Shown here in pieces: positions 1 to 6,180 of a DNA stretch of 6,729 nucleotides; positions within the stretch are counted from its first letter, which is position 1; each line of letters opens with the position of its first letter. Made by a program: the position numbers and the translations under genes. Under the pieces are notes generated by a model. That model was not told where the DNA came from. It made no database searches and saw nothing but the letters and a program-made list of their open reading frames with translations. This DNA comes from an uncultured Hymenobacter sp. GTDB lineage: Bacteria; Bacteroidota; Bacteroidia; Cytophagales; Hymenobacteraceae. The stretch is taken from the NCBI GenBank assembly GCA_937871705.1, contig CALMOO010000469.1, positions 1-6,729 on the forward strand. The letters run 5' to 3'.

Positions 1-1144
1 GCACGAAGCGCGCGGGCTTGTCGGCCGTTTTCAAATCGTAGAGCGAGGCGAGCGTGCGGTCGCCATCGCGCCCGAGCTTGGCATCGGGGTGCAAGGCATC
101 GTCGAGCACCTGATACTCCAGGCCGATGGCCGAGCCGTCCGTCTGTTCGGCCAGCGTCACGAAGTATTTCACGCCGCTGTTGGCGCCGGGCGTTAGCTTA
201 AATTCAAACGACAAGTCGAAGGCCCGGTACTCGGCATTCGTCACAATATCGCCCCCGTTGGCCGCTTCCTTGCCTTCCGAAGGCAGCACGGTCATGGTGC
301 CATCCGCCACCTGCCAGCCCTGGGCCGGGAAGGCCGAGCCTTTGGCACTGCGCCAGCCCTGGCTGGTTTTGCCATCGAACAACAGCTTCCAGCCGTGCTG
401 CTTTTCGTAGGAGGTCAAGTAGTTAGGTACGAAGTTGACCACGTAGATATCGGCCGGAAAGGCGCTGGGCGTCAGTCCGGTAGTCTTGATGCGAATATTC
501 TTGAAATACACCTTCTCGCCCGCATGCGCGGCATCCGTCACGGCGTGCACCTGCAAGCCAATAAAGCCTTTCGGGTCCACGGGGTCTACCACGTAGGCCA
601 TGGGCACATTATTAACCCAGGTCTTCATTTCATTGCCTATGCACTCCACCTTGAGGTGGTTATACTCACCTACTTTGAAGGCCGTTTTGGCCTGTGGGTG
701 CAAATCGAGGGGGTAGAGCCACTGGCGGCGGGCCTCATCATAGATGCCGCCCGACCAACTCCGCGCGGAAGGGTCAATCTCCACCTGCCGGCCGTACACT
801 TGATTTGGCTGGGCGGGCGAGTTGAAGTGGCTACGCGTTTGCACGCCCGAATTGCTGGATGGGCTATCAATTTTAACGTCGAGCTCAAGGGCGAAATCAC
901 CGTATTCCTTTTCGGTAACCAGAAAGGAATTACCCGAATTTGCTACGCTCGTGCCCACGATGACGCCATTTTCGACCCGGAAGTCGGCCGTGCCGGCCAG
1001 CCGTTTCCAGCCCGTGAGCGTTTTGCCATCGAATAGATTTTGCCAGGTGTCGGCTTTCGCTGCCTGCGGCTGGGGGCGGAAAGCGGTGAGCAGCGTAGCC
1101 GCTGCGCAGGCAGCTAGCAGCAGCGTGTTGCGGAGGAAGTTCAT
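1..1144 (-). CDS. Exported tandem DUF1080 (3-keto-disaccharide hydrolase type) protein, C-terminus outside the window
   Basis: The reading frame stays open for 381 codons from the ATG at 1144 down to the left edge, so the protein is partial. Residues 1-22 look like a Sec signal (basic start MNFLRN, then a Leu/Ala-rich core). Two DUF1080 jelly-roll domains follow. Domain 1 (about 34-220) has LFDGKTLTGW at 37-46, NSGVQTR at 98-104, GRQVEID at 118-124 and the closing GFIGLQVH and NIRIK at 193-200 and 216-220. Domain 2 (from about 252) repeats LFDGKTSQGW at 255-264, ANSGVKY at 321-327 and EYQVLDD at 343-349, and is cut off. The family name comes from members that cleave 3-keto-glycosides; many others are uncharacterised, so the substrate is unknown. 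It is transcribed away from an exported Gfo/Idh/MocA oxidoreductase, a pairing that fits keto-sugar chemistry. LAAC at 10-13 resembles a lipobox but leaves a very short signal. No Shine-Dalgarno sequence precedes the start. Family call secure; function inferred. Confidence 0.92.
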   Translation of the reverse strand, partial: MNFLRNTLLLAACAAATLLTAFRPQPQAAKADTWQNLFDGKTLTGWKRLAGTADFRVENGVIVGTSVANSGNSFLVTEKEYGDFALELDVKIDSPSSNSGVQTRSHFNSPAQPNQVYGRQVEIDPSARSWSGGIYDEARRQWLYPLDLHPQAKTAFKVGEYNHLKVECIGNEMKTWVNNVPMAYVVDPVDPKGFIGLQVHAVTDAAHAGEKVYFKNIRIKTTGLTPSAFPADIYVVNFVPNYLTSYEKQHGWKLLFDGKTSQGWRSAKGSAFPAQGWQVADGTMTVLPSEGKEAANGGDIVTNAEYRAFDLSFEFKLTPGANSGVKYFVTLAEQTDGSAIGLEYQVLDDALHPDAKLGRDGDRTLASLYDLKTADKPARFV

Positions 1145-1188
1145 TGGGTGGGAAGAGGGGGGTAGGGCCGTCGCAAAAGTCGCGGCTT

Positions 1189-1215
1189 TAAAAGTACTAG
1201 CTAGGCAGATACCAA
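1189..1215 (-). promoter_or_regulatory. Weak Bacteroidota-type promoter candidate for the DUF1080 gene
   Basis: Read on the minus strand, TACTTTTA (1189-1196) matches seven of eight positions of the Bacteroidota -7 element TAnnTTTG, and a TTG (1213-1215) lies 16 bases upstream of it. The usual spacing to the -33 element is about 19-20, so the match is imperfect. The 8-bp palindrome CTAGCTAG (1197-1204) fills part of the spacer. The predicted 5' leader would be about 40 bases. No comparable match was found for the rightward gene. This is pattern matching only. Confidence 0.3.
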
Positions 1216-1235
1216 GAAATAAATTACGCGCTCGC

Positions 1236-1247
1236 TTGCCCAGGCAA
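1236..1247. promoter_or_regulatory. Short palindrome in the divergent intergenic region, possible operator
   Basis: TTGCC-CA-GGCAA is an inverted repeat with two perfect 5-bp arms and a 2-base spacer. It lies roughly in the middle of the 153-bp region between the DUF1080 and oxidoreductase genes, where a shared regulator of both could bind. No regulator gene is visible in the window. A 10-bp match of this kind can also arise by chance in GC-rich DNA. Confidence 0.22.
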
Positions 1248-1297
1248 CCAGGTCAGCTTGGCCACGGTATCTTGCTGCCTCATCTTTCCCACCCGCT

Positions 1298-2398
1298 ATG
1301 ATGCCTAGGACGCTGGTTGTCGCACTTGTTCTGTTGTTGACTATATGGGGCCGCTTAGTCACCGCCCAAACTCAGCCTCCTTTACGGGTAGGCGTGGCCG
1401 GCCTCACCCACACGCACGTGCATGGAATACTGGGCCGCGCCAAGCGCGGCGACATTATTATCGTAGGCATTGCCGAGCCCAACCGCGACCTCGCCCGGCG
1501 CTACACGCAGCAATATGGCCTGAGCATGGACCTGGTGTATAACACTGTGGATGAGATGTTAGCTAAAACCAAGCCGCAGGCTGTCACGGCATTCGGTACC
1601 ATCTTCGAGCACCTGGCCGTAGTAAAAGCTTGCGCGCCCAAGGGCATCCACGTAATGGTGGAAAAGCCGCTGGCCGTGAACATGGACCACGCCCGCCAGA
1701 TGGCGGCTTTGGCCCAGAAGTACCATATTCATTTGCTGACTAATTACGAAACCACCTGGTACGGCTCCAACCGCCAGGCTTACCAGCTGGTAGAGGAAAA
1801 AGCCCTGGGCGATATCCGCCGGATGGTAGCCCACGATGGCCACCAGGGGCCCAAAGAAATTGGGGTTAACAAGGAGTTTTTGGATTGGCTAACTGACCCG
1901 GTGCAAAATGGCGGCGGGGCGCTGCCCGACTTCGGCTGCTACGGCGCCGACCTGATGACGTGGCTCATGCACGGCGAGCGGCCGCTCGCCGTCACTGCCA
2001 GCGCCTTGCACATCAAGCCCGACGTATACCCCAAGGTAGAAGACGACGTAACCATCCTGCTTACTTATGCTAAGGCCCAGGGTGTTATCCAAGCGTCGTG
2101 GAACTGGCCCTATGCCCGCAAAGACTTGGAAGTGTACGGCCAGACAGGCTCAGTCGTGGCCCTTGACCGCGACCACCTGCGGGTGCGGCGCACCGAAAAA
2201 GACGCCGCCCAAGACCAAGTAGTGCCGGCCCCGCCAGCCCCTTACGACGAGCCGTTTGCTTATCTGGCGGCGGTTGTGCGGGGCACCGCCCCCGAGGATG
2301 TATTGTCGTCGCTGGCCACGAACTTACTAGTAGTCGAAATCCTGGATGCTGCCCGGCAGTCGGTTCGCGAGGGTAAGACCATCTACTTGCCGCGCTAA
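1298..2398 (+). CDS. Exported Gfo/Idh/MocA-family oxidoreductase
   Basis: This 366-aa protein belongs to the NAD(P)-dependent Gfo/Idh/MocA family, which oxidises or reduces sugars and related polyols. Residues 1-23 form a Sec-type signal (single Arg, then VVALVLLLTIW, then VTAQ), with no twin-arginine motif. The Rossmann domain starts at 30 with RVGVAGLTHTHVHG, where the usual second and third glycines of the nucleotide-binding loop are replaced by Thr/His residues. The family EKP motif is at 122-124, with Lys123 the expected substrate-contacting lysine. The C-terminal domain has GGGALPDFGCYGAD (205-218); Tyr215 occupies the position often held by His, as in glucose-fructose oxidoreductases. 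Length is normal for the family. ATG codons at 1298 and 1301 are both usable; I chose the first. There is no Shine-Dalgarno sequence. It diverges from the DUF1080 gene, suggesting a shared keto-sugar pathway. Substrate and reaction direction are not readable from the sequence. Confidence 0.93.
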   Translation: MMPRTLVVALVLLLTIWGRLVTAQTQPPLRVGVAGLTHTHVHGILGRAKRGDIIIVGIAEPNRDLARRYTQQYGLSMDLVYNTVDEMLAKTKPQAVTAFGTIFEHLAVVKACAPKGIHVMVEKPLAVNMDHARQMAALAQKYHIHLLTNYETTWYGSNRQAYQLVEEKALGDIRRMVAHDGHQGPKEIGVNKEFLDWLTDPVQNGGGALPDFGCYGADLMTWLMHGERPLAVTASALHIKPDVYPKVEDDVTILLTYAKAQGVIQASWNWPYARKDLEVYGQTGSVVALDRDHLRVRRTEKDAAQDQVVPAPPAPYDEPFAYLAAVVRGTAPEDVLSSLATNLLVVEILDAARQSVREGKTIYLPR

Positions 2399-2457
2399 AG
2401 AGCATTTCTGGGGCTGAGGTGAGCTGGTGAACGTCACACCAAAATGCGCTTTAAGCA

Positions 2458-2577
2458 TCAGGGCGTACTGGCGCCTTTCTTCTGAACTTCGGCAAAGCCG
2501 ACGTGTAAGTAGCCGATGGAATAGTCCTTGAACTTCTTTATGGGCCCGGCCTGTGCTGGGCCTATGCACCTAATGCA
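2458..2577 (-). pseudogene. Decayed fragment of an IS481-type (DDE) transposase
   Basis: Between the two convergent genes, one minus-strand frame (about 2571 down to 2458) reads CIGPAQAGPIKKFKDYS and then IGYLHVGFAEVQ before a stop at 2458-2460. I recognise this as the stretch just before and around the first catalytic aspartate of IS481-type transposases, where YLHVD-AEV is expected. The aspartate is replaced by Gly (codon 2497-2499). After AEVQ the similarity jumps to another frame, where EERRQYAL (about 2485-2462) matches the expected EEG-QY continuation, implying a small indel. Nothing resembling the rest of the transposase, its terminal inverted repeats or a target duplication is seen. 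It is an inactive relic of an old insertion. The assignment is from memory of the family over about 35 residues, hence moderate confidence. Confidence 0.55.
2540..2565 (+). terminator. Hairpin between convergent genes, possible terminator without a U-tract
   Basis: Bases 2540-2550 pair with 2555-2565 around a 4-base CTGT loop. This gives an 11-bp stem with a GGCCC/GGGCC core and two G-U pairs when read as plus-strand RNA; in minus-strand RNA those two become C-A mismatches. It lies 142 bases past the stop of the oxidoreductase gene. No run of U follows in either direction, so it is not a standard intrinsic terminator. It also falls inside the transposase relic, where it encodes GPAQAGP, so the symmetry may come from coding sequence alone. 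Confidence 0.3.
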
Positions 2578-2581
2578 ACCT

Positions 2582-5008
2582 CTACAAAGGCGCCTTCACT
2601 TCTAGCATCAGATTGGTGCTGCCCGTCAGCCCATTACCCGTAAGGCCTTGTACTACAATGCAGTATTTGCCTACCTGGTCCGAAGTATAGAAGGTAGCTG
2701 TCGCGCCAGCCCCGGGGGTAGTCGTCACGGTGGGGTTCCAGTAGAGCAGGTTGCGGAAGTCGGGCAGGCGGCTTTGCGCGGTGGCCGTTGTTTCGTAGCG
2801 CGGCGCATAAAATTCCCGCGTTCCCTGCAAGCCTTCATACTCTTGCAGGAGCGCGTGCGGGTCGAGCGGAAAGCCAGCCAGGTCGCCCTTATAGGTACTG
2901 AAGCTAATGACGCCGGGTAGCATCAACGGCCCCAGAAAGTAGCGCGTTGTCAACACATCCAGCCGTTTTACTTTCAAAGGGTCAAATGCCATCACGCGAT
3001 TGACATTGAATACGGGTACGCCGTCGAGCAGCACCAGTGGGTTTTCCATTGGGGCGCGAGTCTGGTAGTCGGGCACGATAAAGTGAAAGCCGTCTTTGTG
3101 AATGCGCACCAGCACGCCCGGCACGTACTCGCGCAGCACCTCTTCCATCACTTTAAAGCGCGTGTACTTATCGAGCAGGTAGTGCTCACTAGGCGGCCCA
3201 TAAAAGGCGGCGCTGTCCAGGGTTGGGGCGGCGTAGCGCACTGGCGGGCTCCCAAAGTAGCGCTCCCGCACTTCGCGCTGCACGTGCCGGCGCAGTAGGC
3301 TCGCGGCCAGTTCCGAGGAGGGTAGCAGCGGCGCGGCCGGCCCAGCGTACTGCGTCGAGAAGGGATTTTGGATTTCTACCCGGTAAACGCTGTCGCGCCG
3401 GGGGTCGGTCTGGATTACCAATTGCCGCGGGCCGTATAAATCAGGCAGCTCAAACTGCACGCGGCCATCGGCTTGGCTGCTAGCGGTGTAGAGCTGAATG
3501 CGCCGGCTCGGCGAGGCCAGGTATACGGGCACATTCGGGGCGGGTGCCCCCGTGGTGCGGGCCAGCACTTGGCCCCGCACCACGGGGCCATTCAACTCGG
3601 GCAAGTGCGGCAGCGAGTCGGGCTTGGGCGCCAGCACCTCGGCCCACCGAAAGCGGCTCCAGCCTTGCGTAAGCATCAGGTTGTCGGCCGCCGCTGCGGC
3701 TTCCGGGCCGGGCGCAAAGTAGCGGCTGGGGGTTTCGACCTGGCCTTTGAGGTCGGCGGCCAGCCACAGGTAACTGGTGATGTCGGCCCCGCCCGCAGCC
3801 GAAAGCGAGTCTAGCTGGTACACGGCCACCGACAGGTTGGCGGCCTGCGGCCCGGGAGCAGCCACTTGCAAGGTTACGTTTTCGCGGGCTGCGTACTGGG
3901 CTTTATCCACAGTGGCGGCGAGCGCCAGCGTAGCCGCGGGTGGCCGAAAGTACAGCCGCTCGCACACGGGCTGGCGTTGGCTGTTGAAGAGCGTGAAATG
4001 CGATATGCCAGCTGCCAGCTGCTGCTTGGGCACCGAGAACTCGACCTGCCCGCAGCGCATCTGGGTTTCGGCGGCCAAAACCACCTTTTGCCCGGCGTGC
4101 CCCAGCAAAAAGACTGTTTCGGAGATGGCAGCCGGCCCCTGAGACTGCACTACCAGGCGTAGTCGCCGGGGGTCGGTATCTTCGAGGTGTAGCACGTAGC
4201 CCTGCTTGCGCACGGGGGGTAGGGCATACGTAATCGTCTGTTGATTAGGCAGCTTGATGACGGCCTTGTAGGCTGCCCCAGCCTTGGTGGGCGTGAAGGC
4301 GAAGCTGCCCAGGCCCGCCCAAAGCGTGCTGAAATGTGCGACGCTACCCCCCGCATCATCCAGTATCGTGCCTTCGGCCGCCACGCCGCGGCCGCGGCTG
4401 TCCGTCAGCTTAAAGCCAACTTTGCTCAGCAGGCCCTGGACCAGGTAGCCGCCTTCGGGAAAAAACCGGGGGTCGTAGGCGATTGCGGGGCGGGCCAGCG
4501 GCACCCCAAGCGGCTGGTGGGTGTCGATGATGGTAACCGGGGTTTGAAAGTAGAATTCCGGCCCGAAGTTTTGCATCCAGCTGGTGTAGGCGCGCACCAG
4601 GTAGCGGCCGGGCACCAGCCCCGCGGGTAGCTCCAACGAGCCGTGCCCGGTAGCATCGCGCAGGGCAATTTTGGCTTGTAGCACGGGCACCTGGTCCGGG
4701 CCAAGTACTTCTACATAAGCCACGGTGCTGGCGGCCAACGGCCGCTGGGTGGTGCCCTCTACCAGGTAGAGCTTAAACCACATGGTTTCGCCGCTCACGT
4801 AGCCCGGCCGGTCAAGGTGCATAAACAGCTTTTCGGTGGGAGTACGCGCCTGGTACTTAGCAAATAGCTGATTAAAGGAGGGTAACGAATCAGGCTTGGC
4901 TTGCCCCAGCGCTACGCCGGGGGCCAGCAAACTGATGCCCGCGAAGGCGGCCAGCAGCTGGGTGAACAAGTACCGATAGAGATGTGCGAAGTGCTGCATG
5001 GTACTCAT
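2582..5008 (-). CDS. Exported MG2-like / plug-domain hybrid protein (third gene of a TonB-receptor operon)
   Basis: This 808-aa protein has a Sec signal (about 1-36, ending near GVALGQA). EKLFMHLDRPGYVSGETMWFK (59-79) is the hallmark start of the MG2 domains of alpha-2-macroglobulin-like proteins in Bacteroidota. FFPEGGYLVQG (182-192) begins a second MG-like unit. VVRGQVLARTTGAPAPNVPV (476-495) resembles a carboxypeptidase-regulatory-like domain. Residues about 616-710 resemble a TonB-receptor plug: NPLVLLDGVPV (656-666), then VKRLDVL and PGVISFSTYKG. A final Ig-like unit carries YWNPTVTT (756-763) and FYTSDQVGKY (773-782). There is no beta-barrel, thioester motif (CGEQ) or catalytic signature. 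The ATG at 5008 overlaps the stop of the DUF4249 gene (ATGA), which favours it over a TTG at 5014; an ATG at 4999 is also possible. The family recurs near TonB-dependent receptors in Bacteroidota; its role is unknown and probably periplasmic or outer-membrane associated. Confidence 0.85.
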   Translation of the reverse strand: MSTMQHFAHLYRYLFTQLLAAFAGISLLAPGVALGQAKPDSLPSFNQLFAKYQARTPTEKLFMHLDRPGYVSGETMWFKLYLVEGTTQRPLAASTVAYVEVLGPDQVPVLQAKIALRDATGHGSLELPAGLVPGRYLVRAYTSWMQNFGPEFYFQTPVTIIDTHQPLGVPLARPAIAYDPRFFPEGGYLVQGLLSKVGFKLTDSRGRGVAAEGTILDDAGGSVAHFSTLWAGLGSFAFTPTKAGAAYKAVIKLPNQQTITYALPPVRKQGYVLHLEDTDPRRLRLVVQSQGPAAISETVFLLGHAGQKVVLAAETQMRCGQVEFSVPKQQLAAGISHFTLFNSQRQPVCERLYFRPPAATLALAATVDKAQYAARENVTLQVAAPGPQAANLSVAVYQLDSLSAAGGADITSYLWLAADLKGQVETPSRYFAPGPEAAAAADNLMLTQGWSRFRWAEVLAPKPDSLPHLPELNGPVVRGQVLARTTGAPAPNVPVYLASPSRRIQLYTASSQADGRVQFELPDLYGPRQLVIQTDPRRDSVYRVEIQNPFSTQYAGPAAPLLPSSELAASLLRRHVQREVRERYFGSPPVRYAAPTLDSAAFYGPPSEHYLLDKYTRFKVMEEVLREYVPGVLVRIHKDGFHFIVPDYQTRAPMENPLVLLDGVPVFNVNRVMAFDPLKVKRLDVLTTRYFLGPLMLPGVISFSTYKGDLAGFPLDPHALLQEYEGLQGTREFYAPRYETTATAQSRLPDFRNLLYWNPTVTTTPGAGATATFYTSDQVGKYCIVVQGLTGNGLTGSTNLMLEVKAPL
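5005..5008 (-). other. ATGA stop/start overlap coupling the DUF4249 and MG2/plug genes
   Basis: The TGA ending the DUF4249 frame (5005-5007) shares two bases with the ATG (5006-5008) opening the next gene. No Shine-Dalgarno sequence lies upstream, so the second gene is probably translated by ribosomes that terminate and restart here. This supports a single transcript and fixed proportions of the two products. Confidence 0.8.
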
Positions 5009-6174
5009 GGCCAAAAGCTGGGCTTAATGTTGGTGCCGCGCTGGCGGCAGTCGACGCAGCTGGCCGGCGCCCCAGTATAGCCGCTGGGAGGATAGTTACC
5101 GACCGGGTCAATCGGCAAATAGCCGGGATTGTTGAAGCTGGAATCCAGGTTATTAATCAGCACTGTGTCAGGCGCAGCGCAGGCTTCGTAGCCAGTGATT
5201 GTAAAATTGCGGTTGTAGGGCAACTGAGTGGTACTGATAAAGATGCGCTTTTCGGTGACGGAGCCGGCGCCTACGTAGCCCAGCACAAACTCGCTGGGGG
5301 TGTCGAGGCTGTGCACGTTGCCGCTGAGCTGCGACGGCAACGGGTCGAAGAGGGTGCCCAGGCTTTCGGTATTCTTGCGCAGCTTATCCCAATAGGAAAA
5401 TTCTTCGGGGGTAAGGCCGTATTGCTGCACCAAAATGCTGTACAAGTAGTGGATTTTTTCCGAGGTGGGGGGCACCAGCGTCAGCGGAAGCTGCGACACG
5501 ACGTCTTGGCTAAGCTGGTCGGTAGTGCTCAAGGAGATGGATGTAGAGTTTTCCGTGCGCCAGCACTGGTAGATGTTCTCGGCGCGCCGCTGTATCTGCC
5601 CATTCACATACTCTATATCAGACTGAAAGGCCGAGTGAAACTGCCACGTTTCCTGATAAGACCAGCGGTAGTAACGCGTAGCATTAGTAGCGTCGTGGCT
5701 GTTCACGTAAATCTGCAAGCCGTTGGGCTGGGCGGCCCAGGTCACGTCATCAATGGCCGGGGCCGGCTTAGCGGCCACCAGGTCGGAGGCATACGCGCGG
5801 CCGCTAGCCAAGCGCAATTGCAACTGGTAGTGGTGGGTAGGGGCCAGCGTCAGGGCGGCCGAGGTGTACGTGCCGGCCGCCTGCTCGGCGAGGGGGTAGC
5901 TGGTGCCCGCGTCGTCCTGAATGGCTACGGTGGCTTTGCTTTCAACCGGCGAGGTGGCTCCCGCGCTCAGGCTGCGGGTCTGCGAAAGATGCACCGTCGT
6001 GATGCCGCTCAGATTGATAGTGCCATCGACTACCAGGTAGGTCTGCGGCGTGCTGATAATAGCGGGCGCGTAGGGGTCGACGCAGCTACCCAGCAGTACG
6101 AGCAGGCTCGCGAGCGCTCTGGCCAGGTGCGCGCCTCTCAGCGGGGGTAGGCGCTGAGCTAAGGTTTTCGACAT
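5005..6174 (-). CDS. DUF4249 family lipoprotein
   Basis: This 389-aa protein has a lipoprotein signal: Arg-rich start, hydrophobic ALASLLVLL, and lipobox LGSC with lipidation Cys31. VDPY follows directly, as is typical of DUF4249 proteins. Other family marks are YLVVDGTINL (about 45-54), the VHLSQTRSL strand just after it, and the C-terminal CVDCRQRGTNIKPSFW. The N-terminal part is Ig-like; the rest (about 125-389) is the DUF4249 body. The biochemical function of the family is not established. Members usually sit next to TonB-dependent receptors, in the position SusD holds in Sus systems, so a surface or periplasmic partner role is a reasonable inference. I chose the ATG at 6174, seven bases after the receptor stop; a GTG at 6180 abuts the stop and would add two residues. 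It overlaps the next gene by four bases. Confidence 0.88.
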   Translation of the reverse strand: MSKTLAQRLPPLRGAHLARALASLLVLLGSCVDPYAPAIISTPQTYLVVDGTINLSGITTVHLSQTRSLSAGATSPVESKATVAIQDDAGTSYPLAEQAAGTYTSAALTLAPTHHYQLQLRLASGRAYASDLVAAKPAPAIDDVTWAAQPNGLQIYVNSHDATNATRYYRWSYQETWQFHSAFQSDIEYVNGQIQRRAENIYQCWRTENSTSISLSTTDQLSQDVVSQLPLTLVPPTSEKIHYLYSILVQQYGLTPEEFSYWDKLRKNTESLGTLFDPLPSQLSGNVHSLDTPSEFVLGYVGAGSVTEKRIFISTTQLPYNRNFTITGYEACAAPDTVLINNLDSSFNNPGYLPIDPVGNYPPSGYTGAPASCVDCRQRGTNIKPSFWP

Positions 6175-6180
6175 AAGCAC

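Noticed and set aside
395..1036. Plus-strand open frame of 213 codons opposite the DUF1080 gene
   Set aside because: It is antisense to a well-supported DUF1080 protein and has no family resemblance or plausible start context.
1106..1117. Lipobox-like LAAC at residues 10-13 of the DUF1080 protein
   Set aside because: The hydrophobic stretch before the Cys is only about five residues and hydrophobic sequence continues past it, so an ordinary Sec signal is more likely than a lipoprotein signal.
2399..2460. TGTGACGTTCACC-type sequence (minus strand) as a terminal inverted repeat of the relic element
   Set aside because: It begins with TGT like many IS481 ends, but its orientation relative to the transposase fragment is wrong, and no partner repeat is present on the other side.
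2327..2569. Minus-strand open frame of 80 codons spanning the convergent intergenic region
   Set aside because: It runs into the end of the oxidoreductase gene on the opposite strand. Its middle part is an out-of-frame reading of the transposase relic; only the EERRQY segment has family resemblance.
5009..5014. TTG start at 5014 for the MG2/plug gene
   Set aside because: The ATG at 5008 forms a classic ATGA overlap with the preceding stop, so the rarer TTG two codons upstream is unnecessary.
4984..6150. Long plus-strand open frame of 388 codons opposite the DUF4249 gene
   Set aside because: The minus-strand product has a lipobox and clear DUF4249 motifs, while the antisense product is Val/Gly/Arg/Ala-rich with no recognisable domain. 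Long antisense frames are common in GC-rich genes.
6175..6180. GTG start at 6180 for the DUF4249 gene
   Set aside because: It directly abuts the receptor stop and would add only two residues. The ATG at 6174 is the commoner start codon, though the GTG cannot be excluded.
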